Shown here in pieces: positions 55,996 through 57,613 of a stretch of 57,613 bases of DNA. Made by a program: the position numbers and the translations under genes. A model generated the notes under the pieces. The model saw nothing but the letters and a program-made list of their open reading frames with translations, was not told the DNA's origin and searched no databases. Numbering within the stretch: position 1 is the first letter of the stretch; each line of letters begins with the position of its first letter. Source of the DNA: Prochlorococcus sp. AG-355-K03 (GTDB lineage: Bacteria > Cyanobacteriota > Cyanobacteriia > PCC-6307 > Cyanobiaceae); assembly GCA_003278685.1 (NCBI GenBank), contig QCDS01000004.1:1-57613 (forward strand), written 5' to 3'.

Positions 55996-56364
55996 TTATT
56001 TATAGTTTATTTGTTTTGACTTTCTCTTAGATACTCTAAATAATCTATTAAAAGAACCTACCATTAATATCAAAGCAGTAAAAGAAGAGGCAAATATAAA
56101 TATCACCAAGAATATTTCATAGAGATAAGAAAAAAGATCAATAAATAATAAAAAAGATTTATTAATCGTAATAGGTAGATTTTGTAGCAACAATTTTTTA
56201 TTAGGAATTAAATAATTTAAATAAACTAAAAAAATACTAAAAATAAATAAAAAGAAAGATTCAGTAAATAGTCGCTTTTTAGATTTTCTTCTTAAATTTA
56301 ATTTTTTTTTTAAAATATATTTATCTGATTTAATATTCAAATTTGGTACGTTTAAATCTGCCAT
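55996..56364 (-). CDS. Two-helix membrane protein of unknown function (122 aa)
   Basis: A 122-residue basic protein. A charged N-terminus (about 1-34, rich in KLNLRRKSKKR) is followed by two membrane helices (FFLFIFSIFLVYLNYLI and IFLVIFIFASSFTALILMVG) and a basic tail (RLFRVSKRKSKQ). The arrangement implies a cytosolic hairpin with both ends inside. No family recognised. Its gene follows the DUF3038/DUF4335 pair on the same strand with a 99 bp gap. Confidence 0.65.
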   Translation of the reverse strand: MADLNVPNLNIKSDKYILKKKLNLRRKSKKRLFTESFFLFIFSIFLVYLNYLIPNKKLLLQNLPITINKSFLLFIDLFSYLYEIFLVIFIFASSFTALILMVGSFNRLFRVSKRKSKQINYK

Positions 56365-56463
56365 ACATCAAAGCTCAACGAATTAATCTGAATTACTCTG
56401 AAGAGAAGTTAACCTATAGTATCGTGTTTGAATTTAAGATGCTAATGGGTCTTTATTCTGATT

Positions 56464-57042
56464 TTATTTGTTCTTTTTTTCTATATTCTCAAAAGGACTA
56501 TAAAAATAAATAAAAGAAGAAGAGAATAGAATTAAAGAGCAAATTGCAATAAACGGTGGAATAAAGAAATTGAAAAATTTAACTTTTTTATTTAACCCAA
56601 ATCTTAATTTTTTTGGGATTTTAGTAGTTATATCAGTTTTTTTAATTCTTACTTTTGGAGATTCGTTTAACTGATCAAAACAATTTATGGTATCTGAAAG
56701 CAATGAATTACCAATCTTTAAAACTAAAGGCTTCACATTTGGTTTTGAGCTCTTGAGAACAATATTATGTATGTGAAGATTATCGGCTTTTATATCGATT
56801 AATTTAGACTCATATGTTGGAATTTCATTTTTGATTAAAAGATTTGAATAAATATAGAAAGCATCCATAATAGGCCCTAAATGTTCAATTTTGCCTTCAA
56901 TAAGTGGTTTATCAACTATGGTTAATTTCCATTGAGATATTATAGATATTTGATCTTTATTTTCATTATTGGAATAATCTGGTAATCCGATTATTTCGAG
57001 ACTTACTGAAGATTGATGAAATGACAATTTATTTTGGATCAT
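56464..57042 (-). CDS. DUF4335 family protein with C-terminal membrane anchor
   Basis: A 192-residue protein resembling the cyanobacterial DUF4335 group: an N-terminal beta-rich domain (FHQSSVSLEIIGLPDYS, SIISQWKLTIVDKPLIEGKI) and one membrane helix near the C-terminus (FFIPPFIAICSLILFSSSFI), with a short basic tail. The function is unknown. It follows the DUF3038 gene immediately: the stop codon of that gene and this ATG are one base apart, so the two should be made together. Confidence 0.7.
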   Translation of the reverse strand: MIQNKLSFHQSSVSLEIIGLPDYSNNENKDQISIISQWKLTIVDKPLIEGKIEHLGPIMDAFYIYSNLLIKNEIPTYESKLIDIKADNLHIHNIVLKSSKPNVKPLVLKIGNSLLSDTINCFDQLNESPKVRIKKTDITTKIPKKLRFGLNKKVKFFNFFIPPFIAICSLILFSSSFIYFYSPFENIEKKNK

Positions 57043-57043
57043 A

Positions 57044-57568
57044 TTAAAAATCGTATAAAAAACTCTTTAACTTTTGATAACCCTGAGTTGAAATGCAAAA
57101 AGATAAAATAAGCAAAGATTTTATTATGGTCTCATCATTTTCAGCTTGATTTAAAAGCTTTTTAACTCTCATACTATCCATATTAAATCTCTCTTTAATC
57201 AACTCAATAAATCTCTTATTAAAATCATTCCAAATAACTGAATTCTCTTCAATAACTTCTTTAGATTTAAGTATCTCTCTGATATAAGGATATAAATATT
57301 TAGACATTTCAACTGTGATTCTAATTAAGGCATCGAATTCGTTAAGTTTAATTTTGTTAGTAACATAAGATTTTCTCAATGGATTGTTGTTCCTTAATTT
57401 CCAAATAGTCACTTTATTTGGTAAAACATCATTTAGATTAAGTCTATTTGATAAGGCGAAAAGGGACTGGATACCATTTAGGTCAATAGTTTCTAATATT
57501 AATAATAATAAATCAAGCTTCTCTATAGATTTTCTTGATACCTGATTTCCCCTAGTTAAAACTGTAAT
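57044..57568 (-). CDS. DUF3038 family protein, probable non-canonical (ATT) start
   Basis: The frame from GTG 57412 encodes 122 residues (NNNPLRKS, KLNEFDALIRITVEMSKYLY). But the same frame continues upstream without a stop for another 52 codons and reads TRGNQVSRKSIEKLDLLLLI, LETIDLNGIQSLF and NDVLPNKVTIWKLR, which match the conserved N-terminal half of DUF3038 as I remember it. No ATG, GTG or TTG occurs in that part; the first candidate after the in-frame TAA (57577-57575) is ATT at 57568. A TATAAT lies at 57598-57593 on the minus strand. A conventional annotation would use 57044..57412. Paired with DUF4335 one base downstream. Confidence 0.65.
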   Translation of the reverse strand: MTVLTRGNQVSRKSIEKLDLLLLILETIDLNGIQSLFALSNRLNLNDVLPNKVTIWKLRNNNPLRKSYVTNKIKLNEFDALIRITVEMSKYLYPYIREILKSKEVIEENSVIWNDFNKRFIELIKERFNMDSMRVKKLLNQAENDETIIKSLLILSFCISTQGYQKLKSFLYDF

Positions 57569-57592
57569 TGTTCTTTAATAGAATATGGACAA

Positions 57593-57598
57593 ATTATA
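57593..57598 (-). promoter_or_regulatory. Candidate -10 element for the DUF3038/DUF4335 pair
   Basis: TATAAT on the minus strand. Transcription would begin near 57586, about 18 bases before the proposed ATT start at 57568 and well upstream of the GTG at 57412. No -35 element is recognisable before the window ends. Confidence 0.4.
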
Positions 57599-57613
57599 AC
57601 AGAATAATTAATC

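Overview
The window is chromosomal DNA from a very A+T-rich, streamlined cyanobacterium, almost certainly a high-light-adapted Prochlorococcus or a close relative (inference). The basis is roughly 70% A+T, short intergenic gaps, frequent TTG/GTG starts, and the gene set: Mg-protoporphyrin ester cyclase (acsF), HemJ, Ycf20, a cofactor-assembly-of-complex-C protein, cyanobacterial DUFs 1651/1995/2996/3038/4335, CobN, and many tiny picocyanobacteria-type proteins. There are no transposases, integrases, phage genes or CRISPR arrays.

Layout. 1-11 kb: 3' end of pgi, leuS, then dapF / cysteine desulfurase / DUF1995 / PBP4-type carboxypeptidase packed with 1-base stop/start overlaps, coaD, a flavin reductase and uvrC. 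11-21 kb: hemJ, a PHP phosphoesterase, cobN, ilvE and B12-dependent metH. 20.6-24.3 kb: small conserved genes, an Ap4A-phosphorylase-like enzyme, an unusual ribbon-helix-helix + J-domain fusion, and a small secreted protein inside a cluster of short palindromic repeats. 24.3-33.5 kb: pheT, rpmG, rpsR, a stripped-down RNase II, metG, an LptC-like lipoprotein, a cytochrome b6 haem-attachment factor, cobU, trmL, a CAU tRNA, clpS and DUF1651. 33.5-37.3 kb: an accessory-looking stretch of about ten tiny ORFs, several too short for routine gene calling. It holds a ribbon-helix-helix regulator with palindromic operators, and a thioredoxin-like gene broken by a nonsense codon. 37.3-45.3 kb: 2-Cys peroxiredoxin, a multi-pass membrane protein, an FtsH homologue lacking its zinc site, rpmF, ycf20, a HAD phosphatase, a possible Psb30, a cysteine-cluster protein, a tandem pair of half-size GDT1-type cation transporters, and a full-length RNase R-like protein that has lost its catalytic residues. 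45.3-57.6 kb: a membrane protein, DUF2996, acsF, tldD/tldE/fmt, a TerC protein, mfd, and a closing group of small membrane proteins with DUF4335 and DUF3038.

Themes. Most of the window is housekeeping: five translation enzymes or ribosomal proteins, tetrapyrrole and cobalamin metabolism, DNA repair, and thylakoid protein and manganese handling. The most interesting content is (i) two probable pseudoenzymes (FtsH-like without the HExxH histidines; RNase II/R-like without the acidic cluster or RRY motif), the latter coexisting with a minimal catalytic RNase II elsewhere in the window; (ii) a candidate autoregulatory ribbon-helix-helix locus with matching palindromes on both sides; (iii) a single-codon nonsense mutation in a CxxC protein; and (iv) a DUF3038 gene whose conserved N-terminus seems to need an ATT start. 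Functions come from motif recognition only; no database search was possible.
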